Positions 1 to 9,672 of a stretch of DNA of 34,499 bases are shown here, one piece after another. How positions within the stretch are numbered: position 1 is the stretch's first letter; the number at the start of each line of letters is the position of its first letter. The notes below the pieces were generated by a model, which was not told the origin of the DNA, ran no database searches, and saw only the letters and a list, made by a program, of their open reading frames with translations. The stretch comes from Deltaproteobacteria bacterium. Lineage in GTDB: Bacteria; Myxococcota_A; UBA9160; SMWR01. Made by a program: the position numbers and the translations under genes. The DNA is taken from NCBI GenBank assembly GCA_024638705.1, contig JAHEJV010000009.1, forward strand, positions 1-34,499, read 5' to 3'.

Positions 1-726
1 GACGTACACGAGTCGCGCATCGAGGCCCGCATCCTTGGTCGCATCGCGCGTCTCGGCGAGCTGACGGGCGTGCTCGACGGGCGAGAGCCCGGTCGAGAGG
101 CTGTCGGAGCCGAAATCGATGACGAGGTCGCTGCCCGAGAGATCGAAGATCGGCACCGACGCGACGCCGAACACGGCCTTGGTGGCGCCGACCAGCGACT
201 CGGGCGCGAAGGGCTCGTAGACGACGCGCTTCTTGCCGCCGACGGCGCCGAGCCAGGTGTCGATCAGGCCGCCGAGGGTCGGTCCGACGGTGCCACCGAG
301 CACGGCCACCTTGCGTCCGGCGGCGGCGACGGCCTTGGCGAGGCGGTCGGTCGCGGCGTCCCAGGTGATCGGCGAGAGGCTGCCGTCTTCGCCGCGCTCG
401 AACGCGCTGCGATAGCGGTCGGGATGATAGGTGCGGCCGATGCCCGCCTGACCGCGCGCACACAGCGCGCCCTGGTTGATCGGATGGTCGGGGTTGCCCT
501 CGAGCTTGATCGGGCGTCCTTCGCGCGTGCGCACGTGGAGTCCGCAGCCGACGCTGCACTCGGTGCACGACGACGCATAGATCACCGGGAGGCCGGGAGT
601 GATCTCCTCGGGCTGCACCACGTAGGGGATCAGCTTCTCGACGGGATCGGAGCAACCCGCGGCCGCAGCGGCCCCGGCACCCGTGCCGACCAGCTTCAGG
701 AAATCACGTCGATCGAAATCGCCCAT
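1..726 (-). CDS. actB: Molybdopterin/Fe-S oxidoreductase, alternative complex III ActB-like, N-terminal part (runs off the left edge)
   Basis: Reverse-strand reading from ATG at 726-724 gives MGDFDRRDFLKLVGTGAGAAAAAGCSDPVEKLIPYVVQPEEITPGLPVIYASSCTECSVGCGLHVRTREGRPIKLEGNPDHPINQGALCARGQAG: Tat-like signal plus molybdopterin oxidoreductase Fe-S region; directly downstream of a pentahaem ActA-like gene. Absent from the ORF track because it has no stop in the window. Confidence 0.88.
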   Translation of the reverse strand, partial: MGDFDRRDFLKLVGTGAGAAAAAGCSDPVEKLIPYVVQPEEITPGLPVIYASSCTECSVGCGLHVRTREGRPIKLEGNPDHPINQGALCARGQAGIGRTYHPDRYRSAFERGEDGSLSPITWDAATDRLAKAVAAAGRKVAVLGGTVGPTLGGLIDTWLGAVGGKKRVVYEPFAPESLVGATKAVFGVASVPIFDLSGSDLVIDFGSDSLSTGLSPVEHARQLAETRDATKDAGLDARLVYV

Positions 727-770
727 CCGTCCCCAACTTCGTTCGTTCGGCGTGCACGCGCCGCCTGCGC

Positions 771-1511
771 CTAGTAGTGGCAGACCAGGCAGTCCTGCGA
801 GGCGCCGTTGTTGCGGTGGCAGTCGATGCACCACCCCATCTCGAGCTTCGCCGCGGGCAGTCCCCACGGCCACCAGATCGTGTCTTCGGTCACGTACATC
901 TTGTCCATCTCTTCGACGTTGCCGTGACACTCCTGACATTCGAAGCCCGCGCGCACATGGGCGCGGTGCTGGAACTTCACGTGCTCGGGCAGCCGGTGTA
1001 GCTGCACCCACTCGATCGGCTCCCGGTTCTCCCAGTGCTCCTTGAGCGTCCGGATGCCTTCGAACTCGGCGTCGTAGGCGGCGGGGAACTGCGAGTGGCA
1101 GCCCATGCACAGCTCGACCGACGGCACGCCTGCGGCGCGCGAACGGTCGGTGCCGGAGTGGCAGTACTGACAATCGATCTCGTAGAGACCGGCGTGATGC
1201 TTGTGGCTGAACGGGATGGGCTGGAGCGGACCGGGCGCCTCGGGATCGTCGGCCGCCTCGTAGGAGAGACACGCTTCGCGCGTCGGCCACGGGGTGTCGA
1301 ACTCCTTCGGGATCTCGATCGTCAGGTCGGGCTGCTCTTCGGCGAGCGCGCGCAGCTCGTGGGCTTCGCAGATGCTCGTCGCGACGAGCGGGCCAGAGTC
1401 GTCGGCATGAACCGGGGTCCCACTTCCGAACCCGACGACGGCCCACACGGTGAGCGCGGCGACGACGAGGAGAACCAGAGCGAAGGGACGCGTCGGTGCG
1501 AGATGTCTCAT
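771..1511 (-). CDS. actA: Pentahaem cytochrome c, alternative complex III ActA-like
   Basis: Five CxxCH motifs (CQYCH, CMGCH, CQECH, CIDCH, CLVCH), N-terminal hydrophobic segment, adjacent to actB. Confidence 0.88.
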   Translation of the reverse strand: MRHLAPTRPFALVLLVVAALTVWAVVGFGSGTPVHADDSGPLVATSICEAHELRALAEEQPDLTIEIPKEFDTPWPTREACLSYEAADDPEAPGPLQPIPFSHKHHAGLYEIDCQYCHSGTDRSRAAGVPSVELCMGCHSQFPAAYDAEFEGIRTLKEHWENREPIEWVQLHRLPEHVKFQHRAHVRAGFECQECHGNVEEMDKMYVTEDTIWWPWGLPAAKLEMGWCIDCHRNNGASQDCLVCHY

Positions 1512-1929
1512 GCGGGAAACTCGGGACTCCTGTACGGCGTCTCAGAGAGCCAGCCAGCTCACACCGGCGACATGCGTCCCCCTGGCGACTCCTTGCCGAG
1601 AACCGGCGGCGGATCGGTTCGGTCCGCGGAACCTGTGCGGCGAGCAGTGCGCGCGGGAAGCGTTTCGAGAAGAAGTGGACAGAAGAAAACGACGCGTCGG
1701 GCACGTCGCTCGGGACGCGCGTGTGATATCCCGTAAGCCGTCTCGCGTCAAGGCGATTTGCCGCGAATCGCGGTGTCTGGTCGCCCCTCGATGCGCGCGG
1801 CGGTATCGTTGCGCCGCCCCGATCGGGATCGTCTTGGAAGTGACGATTTCGCGAGCGTTTCCGTGTGTTCGCGGCTGAGCGCCCGACGGACTTCGGGACG
1901 GGGCAGGCCATCAGGAGAACGAGTCCACC

Positions 1930-3018
1930 GTGATCGACTTCGAACCGACCGAAGAACAAGAGCTCATCGCCGAAACCGTGCAGCAGTTCGCCGAGAACGA
2001 GGTGCGACCGCAGGCGCGCGATTGCGACGAATCGGGAAAGCCCCCTCTCGAGGTCCTCCGGGCGGCTCATGAGCTCGGTCTGGTCGCGAATGCGATCGAC
2101 GAGGAATTCGGTGGCGGCGGCGAGCGCAACGCCGTGACTGGCGCACTGATCACCGAGACGCTCGCCTGGGGCGATCTCGCGATCGCCCTTGCGGCGCTTT
2201 CCCCATCCCTGTTGGCCTTTCCCGTCGCAGACGCCGGCAACGACGAGCAGAAGAAGCGCTTCCTGCCTTCGCTCACCGGGGAGCGCTTCGTTCCGGGCTC
2301 GGTGGCCCTCGTCGAGCCCCACTTCGCCGCCGACCCGTTCCAGCCGCGCACCACCGCGAAACGCGACGGAGACGGCTTCGTCCTCCATGGGGAGAAATGT
2401 CTGGTTCCCTGGCTCGAGGGAGGCGAGTGGGTGGTGATCGCCGCGATGGGAGTAGACGGCCCTGCCCTGTTCTGCGTCGCGCGCGACGCCGACGGACTCA
2501 CCGCCACGCCCGAGCGCAACATGGGGATCCACGCGCTGCCGACGGTGACGCTGTCGCTCGAGAACGTGCGCGTCCCGGCCGACGCCGCGCTCGAAGCCGG
2601 CGGCGCGAACGCGGTGCAGCGGATGATCCACCGCGGTCGCGTCGGGCTCGCGGCGGCGGCGGTGGGCGTCGCCCGCGCCGCCTTCGAGGTGTCGCGCGAC
2701 TACGCGAAGGAGCGCCACGCCTTCGGCGGTCCGATCGCGACGAAGCAGGCGATCGCGTTCAAGCTCGCCGACATGGCGATCGAGATCGACGGCGCGCGGC
2801 TGCTCACCTGGGAGGCCGCCTGGCGCCTCGACCAGGGCCTCGATGCGGGCCGCGAGGCCGCCATCGCTCAGCGTCAGGCCCAGCGCGTCGCCCTCGAAGT
2901 GGCCGACGGCGCCGTCCAGGTGTTCGGCGGCCACGGCTACATCCGCGACTACCTGCCCGAGATGCACCTGCGCAACGCGCGCGGCTTCGCGTGCTTCGAA
3001 GCCCTGACCCTGGTGTGA
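1930..3018 (+). CDS. Acyl-CoA dehydrogenase family protein
   Basis: GTG start; acyl-CoA dehydrogenase fold signatures (RHAFGGPIATKQAIAFKLADMAIEIDGARLLTWEAAW; VFGGHGYIRDYLPE). Confidence 0.93.
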   Translation: MIDFEPTEEQELIAETVQQFAENEVRPQARDCDESGKPPLEVLRAAHELGLVANAIDEEFGGGGERNAVTGALITETLAWGDLAIALAALSPSLLAFPVADAGNDEQKKRFLPSLTGERFVPGSVALVEPHFAADPFQPRTTAKRDGDGFVLHGEKCLVPWLEGGEWVVIAAMGVDGPALFCVARDADGLTATPERNMGIHALPTVTLSLENVRVPADAALEAGGANAVQRMIHRGRVGLAAAAVGVARAAFEVSRDYAKERHAFGGPIATKQAIAFKLADMAIEIDGARLLTWEAAWRLDQGLDAGREAAIAQRQAQRVALEVADGAVQVFGGHGYIRDYLPEMHLRNARGFACFEALTLV

Positions 3019-3052
3019 AACGCTCACGCTCGTCTGATTGGAGAACGATGCC

Positions 3053-4285
3053 ATGCCCATCGCTTTCGACCTCACCGAGAACACGAAGATCGCGCGCGAT
3101 CATTTCGAGAAGATGGCCGCCGAACACATGCGGCCGATCTCGCGCAAGTACGACGACCTCGAACACGAGCTGCCCACCGAATGGGTCGACTGGTACTGGA
3201 AGCACGGACGCGGCGGTCCGAAGGACACCGACGTCTCGAAGCCCACCGACGGCTTCGTGCAGGTGTGCGTGCAGGCCGAGGCGCTGTGCTGGGGCGACGC
3301 GGGGCTCTACCTGCGCATGCCGTCGGCCGCACTCGGCGGCTCGGCCGTGGCCGCCGCCGGCACCACCGAGCAGAAGGAGCGCTTCCTCGCGCCCTTCAGG
3401 GGCGACGGCCCGCCGGTGTGGGGCGCGATGGCGATCACCGAACCGTCGGCCGGCTCCGACTCGGCGGCGATCCAGGCGACCGCTGATCGCGACGGCGACG
3501 AGTACGTCCTGAACGGCACGAAGATCTTCTGCACGAGCGGCGACGCGGCGAGCACCCACGAGGGCGGCTTCGTGGTCGTGTGGGCCACCGTCGACAAGAC
3601 GGCGGGACGCGGCGGCATCAAGGCCTTCGTCGTGCCGGCGAACACGCCGGGGATGCGCCTGGTCGGCTGCGAGAAGAAGCTCGGCATCCGCGCGTCGGAC
3701 ACGGCGACGCTCGTGTTCGAGAACTGCCGCATCCCGGCGTCGAACCTGCTCGGCCGCGCCGACGTGAAGAAGCCCGGCGAGAAGAAGAAGGCGGGCGGCG
3801 ACAAGGGCTTCAAGGGCGCGATGGCCACCTTCGACGCCAGCCGCCCGATCGTCGCGGCGATGGCCGTCGGCGTCGGCCGCGCCGCGCTCGATCTGGTCCT
3901 CGAGGAGCTCGAGCGCCGGGGCGTGCCGCTGCGCTACGACGCGTCGCCGCACGAGCAGACCGCCGTCGAGCGGGACGTCATCGAGATGGAGGCCGAGCTG
4001 CAGGCGGCGCGACTGCTCACCTGGCGCGCCGCGGCTATGATGACGCGCGGCAAGCCGAACAACCTCGAGGCGTCGATGGCGAAGGCGAAGGCCGGTCTCG
4101 CCGTCACGCGCATCACGCAGAAAGCCGTCGAGATCCTCGGACCGGCGGGCTACTCGAAGAAGCTGCTCGTCGAGAAGTGGATGCGCGACGCGAAGATCAA
4201 CGACATCTACGAAGGCACCCAGCAGATCAACCAGCTCATCGTCGCGCGGCGCATCCTCGACTACCCGTCGAGCATGCTGCGCTGA
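3053..4285 (+). CDS. Acyl-CoA dehydrogenase family protein
   Basis: MAITEPSAGSDSAAIQATADRDGDEYVLNGTKIFCTSGDAAS; C-terminal EILGPAGYSKKLLVEKWMRDAKINDIYEGTQQINQLIVAR. ATG at 3053 behind ggagaacg. Confidence 0.95.
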   Translation: MPIAFDLTENTKIARDHFEKMAAEHMRPISRKYDDLEHELPTEWVDWYWKHGRGGPKDTDVSKPTDGFVQVCVQAEALCWGDAGLYLRMPSAALGGSAVAAAGTTEQKERFLAPFRGDGPPVWGAMAITEPSAGSDSAAIQATADRDGDEYVLNGTKIFCTSGDAASTHEGGFVVVWATVDKTAGRGGIKAFVVPANTPGMRLVGCEKKLGIRASDTATLVFENCRIPASNLLGRADVKKPGEKKKAGGDKGFKGAMATFDASRPIVAAMAVGVGRAALDLVLEELERRGVPLRYDASPHEQTAVERDVIEMEAELQAARLLTWRAAAMMTRGKPNNLEASMAKAKAGLAVTRITQKAVEILGPAGYSKKLLVEKWMRDAKINDIYEGTQQINQLIVARRILDYPSSMLR

Positions 4286-4374
4286 CCGCAAGCGGCGCCA
4301 GCCGCGCGCAGCGAGCCGAAGGCGAGCGAAGTCGAACAGGAAAGAAGGAGCGGAGCGCCGCGCGCCTCTCCTAC

Positions 4375-4480
4375 CCTCAGCAAGACCTGTCCTCAGCAAG
4401 ACCTGTCCTCAGCAAGACCTGTCCTCAGCGAGACGTCCTCAGCAAGACCTCCTCACCAAGACGTCCCCTCAGCAAGACCG
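4375..4480. repeat. Short tandem repeat, unit CCTCAGCAAGACCTGT (16 bp), three exact copies followed by degenerate 13-16 bp copies
   Basis: Read directly: cctcagcaagacctgt x3, then cctcagcgagacgt, cctcagcaagacct, cctcaccaagacgtcc, cctcagcaagacc. Confidence 0.95.
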
Positions 4481-4504
4481 AAACCCTCCGAGAGGAACCC
4501 CACC

Positions 4505-4771
4505 ATGCCCATCAGCCCCGAACTCCTCGAGATCCTCGTGTGCCCGGAGACGAAGCAGCCGATCGCCGTCGCGGGCGAAGACGTCCTCGCGCGCATCAAC
4601 TCGGAGATCGACGCCGGCCGCCTGCGCAACCGCGGCGGCGAACCCGTCAGCCAGCGCATCAGCGAGGGACTCGTCCGCGAGGACGGCAAGATCCTCTACC
4701 CGATCAGCGACGGCATCCCGGTCATGCTGATCGAGGAATCGATCGAGCTGACGGCGCCCGACAACGCCTGA
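4505..4771 (+). CDS. Trm112 family / UPF0434-like zinc-ribbon-type small protein
   Basis: MPISPELLEILVCPETKQPI...LVREDGKILYPISDGIPVMLIEESIEL: characteristic Trm112/YcaR pattern. Confidence 0.88.
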   Translation: MPISPELLEILVCPETKQPIAVAGEDVLARINSEIDAGRLRNRGGEPVSQRISEGLVREDGKILYPISDGIPVMLIEESIELTAPDNA

Positions 4772-4785
4772 TCCGACGGGCGCCC

Positions 4786-5565
4786 CTATTGGGCAAACTC
4801 GCGGCGCTTGAGCTGGCGCACGTACTCCGCGAGCTCGGGATCCGCCGAGACGATCGACGAGATCCGCTGCTCGAACTCGGCTGCCTCGCGACGCAGCGGC
4901 TCCTCATCGACGGCGAGGGGCAGCCCGGCCATCATCTTCTGCAGCAGCGCGAGCGAGCCGCGCGGATTCGGCGAAGCGCTGATGTAGTGCGGGAGCCCGG
5001 CCCAGAGCGAGACCACCTCGGCGCCGGCGCGCTGAAGCTGATCGCCGAGCACGCCGACGATCCCCGTCGGTCCCTCGTACCGCGACGGCGCGACGCCGAG
5101 CTCACGCAGCCGCGATTCGTCGCTGGCGAAACCGGTGACGTCGACCGGGCGCGAGTAGACGACGTCTGCCACGTATGCGCCTAACAACACCACGCGCTTC
5201 ACGCCGAGCCGACGGACCAGGCCGCAGAACACATCGCAATAGGCGCGCCAGCGCACGTGGGGCTCGGCGCCGATCGCGACGACCAGCTCGCGCGCGCCGT
5301 CGCTCCGGCCGTAGGTGAAGTGCGTCGCCGGCCAGTCGATGACGCGGCTTCCATCGGCGGCGATCCGTACGATCGGACGTCGCACCGTGAAGTCGAGGAA
5401 CTCCTCGCCGTCGATCTCCGCGAGCGGGACGGCGCAGATCGCGTCGCGCACGTAGCTTGCCGCGCTCGTCGCGGCTTCACCCGCATCGTTCCATCCCTCG
5501 AACGCCGCGATCAGCGTCGCGTCCTCGAGCTTCGGCTCGACATGGAGCGTCAGGACATCTTTCAC
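4786..5565 (-). CDS. PAC2 family protein (proteasome assembly chaperone-like)
   Basis: IAAFEGWNDAGEAATSA, VVLLGAYVADVVYSRPVDVTGFA, EGPTGIVGVLGDQLQRAGAEVVSLWAGLPHYI match the PAC2 family layout. Confidence 0.85.
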   Translation of the reverse strand: MKDVLTLHVEPKLEDATLIAAFEGWNDAGEAATSAASYVRDAICAVPLAEIDGEEFLDFTVRRPIVRIAADGSRVIDWPATHFTYGRSDGARELVVAIGAEPHVRWRAYCDVFCGLVRRLGVKRVVLLGAYVADVVYSRPVDVTGFASDESRLRELGVAPSRYEGPTGIVGVLGDQLQRAGAEVVSLWAGLPHYISASPNPRGSLALLQKMMAGLPLAVDEEPLRREAAEFEQRISSIVSADPELAEYVRQLKRREFAQ

Positions 5566-5623
5566 TGTTCGCAGGTTGGCACGTCCGCGACCCGGAACTC
5601 AAGGCCGAACCGACGGAAGCGGC

Positions 5624-6322
5624 TCAGCGCAACAGTCGATAGCCGTGGCCGCGAACTGAGAGCAGATGGCGCGGGCGTGACGGATCGGTTTCGAGATAGC
5701 GCCGCAAGCGCACGACGAAGCTGTCGACGACGCGCGTGCGCGTGTCGGGGCGCAATCCCCAGACGCGCTCCAGCAGCTCGCCGCGCGACACGACTTCGCC
5801 CTCGCGTTCGACGAGCGCGCGCAGGAGCCCCATCTCGCGGGTGGTGAGATTCACGACGCCGTCGGGCGTCTCCAGCTCGAAACGATCGAAGTGCAGCGTC
5901 GAGGCGCCGATCGCGACCGGCTCCGGCGGCGCCTCGTCGGCGACGCCGTCCCAGCGACGGCGGCGCAGCAGGCCGCGCGCGCGCGCGAGGAGCTCTTCGA
6001 GGCGGAAGGGCTTCGCAAGGTAGTCGTCGGCGCCCTCTTCGAGGCCGCGCACGCGATCCTCGGTGTCGTCCTTCGCGGTGAGAATGAGCACGGGCACGTA
6101 GTTCCCGGAGGCGCGCGTGCGTCGCAGCACCTCGAACCCGGAGACCCCGGGCAACATCAGGTCGAGGATCACGAGATCGAGGTCGCGCCCGCCACCGGTG
6201 AGCGCTTCGACGGCGGCATCGCCGTCGGCGATCGTGTCCACGTCGAAGCCCTCGGCTTCGAGGTTGAAGCGCAGCCCGTCGGCGAGGTGCTCTTCGTCTT
6301 CGACGACGAGGATGCGCGTCAT
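5624..6322 (-). CDS. OmpR/PhoB-type response regulator
   Basis: MTRILVVEDEEHLADGLRFNLEAEGF...LVILDLMLPGVSGFEVL...LILTAKDD...GADDYLAKPF... plus winged helix ...TTREMGLLRALVEREGEVVSRGELLERVWG...VRGHGYRLLR. True start is ATG at 6322; the ORF track over-extends it. Confidence 0.95.
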   Translation of the reverse strand: MTRILVVEDEEHLADGLRFNLEAEGFDVDTIADGDAAVEALTGGGRDLDLVILDLMLPGVSGFEVLRRTRASGNYVPVLILTAKDDTEDRVRGLEEGADDYLAKPFRLEELLARARGLLRRRRWDGVADEAPPEPVAIGASTLHFDRFELETPDGVVNLTTREMGLLRALVEREGEVVSRGELLERVWGLRPDTRTRVVDSFVVRLRRYLETDPSRPRHLLSVRGHGYRLLR

Positions 6323-7260
6323 GCGGGCTCCGGCTCGGTTGCGGCGCGCAGGGTGACGACGAAGCGACTGCCCGCGCCCGCCCCTTCGCTGCGCGCGACG
6401 ACGCGCCCGCCCTGACGTCGCACGAGATTGCGCACGATGAACAGACCGAGCCCCAGGCCCGACGCCGTGCGCTGCATGTCCCGGCCCGCGCGATAGAAGC
6501 GCTGGAAGATCTTGCGCAGCTCGGTGGCGGGGATGCCGATGCCGCTGTCGGAGATTGCCACGTCGATGCGATCGTCGCCCTTCTGCGAGACGCGGACGTG
6601 GATCTCGATCGGGTCGTCGGAATACTTCACCGCATTCTCGAGCAGGTTGCGAAACACGACGGCGAGCTCTTCGCGGTTGCCGCGTACGTGGGTCGGGGAG
6701 CGCGTGTCGAGACGCACTGCCGCGGCGGGTAGCTCGTGGCGGGCGCAGAGATCCTCGATGCACTCGTCGAGCACCTCGGTGAGCAGGACGCGGTCCTTCG
6801 GCGGGCCTCCGCTCGCCTCTTCCGCGCGTGCGGCCAGCAGCACCTGCTCGACCGTGTGCCCGAGCCGCTCGACGTCGCGGTTCATGCGCTCGAGGAACTC
6901 GCGGCGCCGTTCGGGCTCGGGGTCGTGCCGTTCGAGGGTCTCGAGATAGAGCCGCAGCGACGCGATCGGCGTGCGCATCTCGTGGGTGACGGCGTCGAGG
7001 AACGCGCGCTGGCGTTGGTTCGTGCGCATCTCGCGCACGAGCCAGGCGAGGAGTGCGATCAGCCCGGCCAACACGAGCACGAAGAAGATCGTGCCGAGCA
7101 CGAGCATCACCCAGTCGCGTGTCGAGAGGCGGCCCGATAGACCGTCGGCGATCGGGCGCGGGTCTTCGAGCACGAGGATCTGCCAACCGACGGCGAGCAG
7201 GACGACGAGGAACGCGACAGCGATTCCGAGTGCGAGGGGGATTCCGATCGAACGGCGCAC
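6319..7260 (-). CDS. Sensor histidine kinase
   Basis: HisKA box FLDAVTHEMRTPIASLRLYLETL; HATPase N box FRNLLENAVKYS, ISDSGIGIP, GLGLGLFIVRNLV; ATGA overlap with the response regulator. Confidence 0.95.
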   Translation of the reverse strand: MRRSIGIPLALGIAVAFLVVLLAVGWQILVLEDPRPIADGLSGRLSTRDWVMLVLGTIFFVLVLAGLIALLAWLVREMRTNQRQRAFLDAVTHEMRTPIASLRLYLETLERHDPEPERRREFLERMNRDVERLGHTVEQVLLAARAEEASGGPPKDRVLLTEVLDECIEDLCARHELPAAAVRLDTRSPTHVRGNREELAVVFRNLLENAVKYSDDPIEIHVRVSQKGDDRIDVAISDSGIGIPATELRKIFQRFYRAGRDMQRTASGLGLGLFIVRNLVRRQGGRVVARSEGAGAGSRFVVTLRAATEPEPA

Positions 7261-7340
7261 CGCACAACCTCCCGGCCGTCGAGGGTAGGTTAGAATTCGA
7301 TTGCGAGGGGAGGTGTGACCGCCATGCGCGGAAGGCAGGC

Positions 7341-8846
7341 GTGACCGTCACGCTCGAGAGGATTCTCACGGTCGTCGCCCTGGCGCTGATCGCCTCGTCT
7401 GGCACATCGGATCCCGCGTTGGCGTCGGACGAAGCGGCGGAGCGATCCCCGCCGACTGCGACCTTCGACGCCACGCTGCCGCCGCCCGAGCACCGCTGCC
7501 CGACGCTCGCCGGGCGCGCCGACGGCCCGGCGCAGGATGCTTCGCCGCCGGTCGTGCGCGAAGGCGCGGCGCTCGCATACAGCGACGTCCTGCATCTCGC
7601 CGCACTGCTGCCGCAGGAGGTCTGGCGCAACCGGGACGCGTTCTTCCACGAAGGCATGCGCATGGAGATCGGTCCGTGCCACCGACGTTATGCGCCCGCC
7701 GAGGGCTATCGCGTCGCCACCGAACGCCATGCGGGCGAAGCGCGTCTCGACGCGGAAGGAAATCTCCTCGACTACCGCGCCGGCCTCCCCTTCCCTCCCG
7801 AAGCGATCGACCCCGCGGCCGACGATGCGGCGCTGCGCTGGGCATGGAACTACGTGCATCGCTATCGCGGCGCCGGGCCGCGCGGTTCCTTCCGCATCGT
7901 CGATTTCCCGAGCCGCGTCGGCGGAGTGCTCACCTACACGGGGAGCTGGTTCCAGATCGCCCTCGCCCACCGCGCCGATCTCGCGTCGACACAGTATCGC
8001 GTCCGCGACGCGACCGACGTCTCGTGGATCGCGGGCGGTCGTTTCGCGGCGCCGGGCGACGCGCGTCATCTCGCGTGGCGCCAGCTGCGACCCGAGTCGA
8101 CGACGCGCGACGCGACGCGGCCCGACGAGACCTTCGTCTACGTCCCCGAGATGCGGAAGGTGCGACGCGCGGCGACCGGCTGGGTCGATGGCCTCTTCAC
8201 CCCGCGCTACCGCGCCGCCGCGCGCGGCGGAGGCGGCGGCATCGCGCTGCCGGGCGCGGGCGGGGCCGTGTCGCCCTCGGGCGGAGCGAGCGCCGCGGTC
8301 ACCGAGCACCTCCCGCGCGGCTTCACCGGCCTCGCGATCCGGCCCAACGCCTATGCCTGGCGCATGCTCGGCGTGCGCGAAGTGCTCGCCCCGATCAACG
8401 TCGTGCGCGTCGGCTACCCGCAGCGCCCGATCCGCAACTACGGTCCGAGCGGGCTCAGCGTCGGCAGCGACCGCTGGGAGGTGCGCCAGGCCGTCGTCAT
8501 CCAGGGCGCACTGCGCGAACGCGGCCGCGGCTACGACACGCTCACCCTCTACCTCGACAGCCAGACCCAGCAGCCGCTCTACTTCATGAAGTCGCGCCGT
8601 CCGGGCAACCGCCTGCTCGAAGTGGGTGTCCTGCTCCACCGCTACAGCGGCGACGTCCCCGGCTACCCGCCCTTCCCCGACGGCAGCGGAGCCAACGTCT
8701 TCGACCCCGTCGCCGCCATCTTCGTCGACACCCCCGAAGGCGGCAGCGGCTGGCGCAGGGAGTCCTACGACCTCGACTCCACCCCACCCCGACCCCACGA
8801 GCTCGAACGGATGATGTCCCCGTCCTATCTCGAAAGAGGACGCTAG
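7341..8846 (+). CDS. DUF1329-like secreted protein
   Basis: GTG start plus signal-like N-terminus; FVYVPEMRKVRRAATGWVDGLFTPRYR and LTLYLDSQTQQPLYFMKSRRPGNRLLEVGVLLHRYSGDVPGYPPFPDG resemble DUF1329 proteins. Confidence 0.7.
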   Translation: MTVTLERILTVVALALIASSGTSDPALASDEAAERSPPTATFDATLPPPEHRCPTLAGRADGPAQDASPPVVREGAALAYSDVLHLAALLPQEVWRNRDAFFHEGMRMEIGPCHRRYAPAEGYRVATERHAGEARLDAEGNLLDYRAGLPFPPEAIDPAADDAALRWAWNYVHRYRGAGPRGSFRIVDFPSRVGGVLTYTGSWFQIALAHRADLASTQYRVRDATDVSWIAGGRFAAPGDARHLAWRQLRPESTTRDATRPDETFVYVPEMRKVRRAATGWVDGLFTPRYRAAARGGGGGIALPGAGGAVSPSGGASAAVTEHLPRGFTGLAIRPNAYAWRMLGVREVLAPINVVRVGYPQRPIRNYGPSGLSVGSDRWEVRQAVVIQGALRERGRGYDTLTLYLDSQTQQPLYFMKSRRPGNRLLEVGVLLHRYSGDVPGYPPFPDGSGANVFDPVAAIFVDTPEGGSGWRRESYDLDSTPPRPHELERMMSPSYLERGR

Positions 8847-9000
8847 GCCGAAGGCATCAGACCGAACCGCCTCGAGCGCGCGGGGATCCGGCGCCGCGCG
8901 AGAGAAATCGGAACCCGGGCGCCGGCGCGAAACCGCGAGTCGGCGCGTACGCCTCCCGCCCCGCCTGCCGGTTCGTGAGGAACGGCGCCGCGGAATCGGC

Positions 9001-9057
9001 TTGACGTGGGAAATATTCCCACTAGCCTGATTTGGTCGGTGTGGGAAATTTTCCCGC
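9001..9057 (+). promoter_or_regulatory. Putative promoter with twin 17-bp palindromic operator-like sites (GTGGGAAATATTCCCAC at 9006-9022; GTGGGAAATTTTCCCGC at 9041-9057)
   Basis: Each site is an 8+1+8 inverted repeat of GTGGGAAA-n-TTTCCCAC with one mismatch; centres 35 bp apart; site 1 lies between TTGACG (9001-9006) and a weak TAGCCT hexamer (9023-9028). Confidence 0.7.
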
Positions 9058-9109
9058 GCCTTGAAGAACCTCCAACGACACGAACGAAGAACCCTCTCAG
9101 GAGAACGCC

Positions 9110-9583
9110 ATGACCCGTTTCCAGATTTCCGCCCTCGGCGCGGCCTTTGCCGCGGCCTTCCTCCTCGCCGGCGCCACGGGCGCCTACGAGCTCAAGACGG
9201 ACGCCCGCGACATCGACCGCGATGGCACCGAGCTGATGGAAGAGATGCGCGTGCGCCCCGACGACCGCGACGTGGCCGACACCGCGCTCGTCTTCACCAA
9301 CTTCAGCGAGCAGCGCCAGCACATCCTCTGCGTCGGCTTCGACAAGCACGGCAACGCCCTCGGCCGCGTGCGGGTCGTCGTGCCCCGTCTGGGCCTGCGC
9401 TACGTGCTCGCGTCCGACCTCAGCAACGGCGCCGACTTCGTGGGTTCGGCCCAGTGCGGCGCGGCCGCGTCGGTGAAGGGCACCGCCATCTTCCTCGGGC
9501 CCGGCCTGACCGACCTGCCGGTGCAGCAGGTGCAGGGCGAGCGCGCGGGGCGCATGCGCTTCCCGCTGGTCGCCACGTACTGA
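9110..9583 (+). CDS. Secreted protein of unknown function, first gene of a DUF6502/DUF5666 operon
   Basis: ATG behind aggagaacgcc; signal peptide MTRFQISALGAAFAAAFLLAGATGA; two conserved-looking Cys in the mature part. Confidence 0.8.
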   Translation: MTRFQISALGAAFAAAFLLAGATGAYELKTDARDIDRDGTELMEEMRVRPDDRDVADTALVFTNFSEQRQHILCVGFDKHGNALGRVRVVVPRLGLRYVLASDLSNGADFVGSAQCGAAASVKGTAIFLGPGLTDLPVQQVQGERAGRMRFPLVATY

Positions 9584-9672
9584 CGCAAGGGTGGGGGCGG
9601 TGTTGCATGATTGCGCACCAACGGAATCCCGATGCAGCATCGCCCCCCGAGCCCCGCCCTCCCGGAGCCGCC

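Noticed and set aside
4375-4480. CRISPR or iteron array
   Set aside because: Repeats are contiguous and degenerate, unit only 16 bp, no replication or cas genes nearby.
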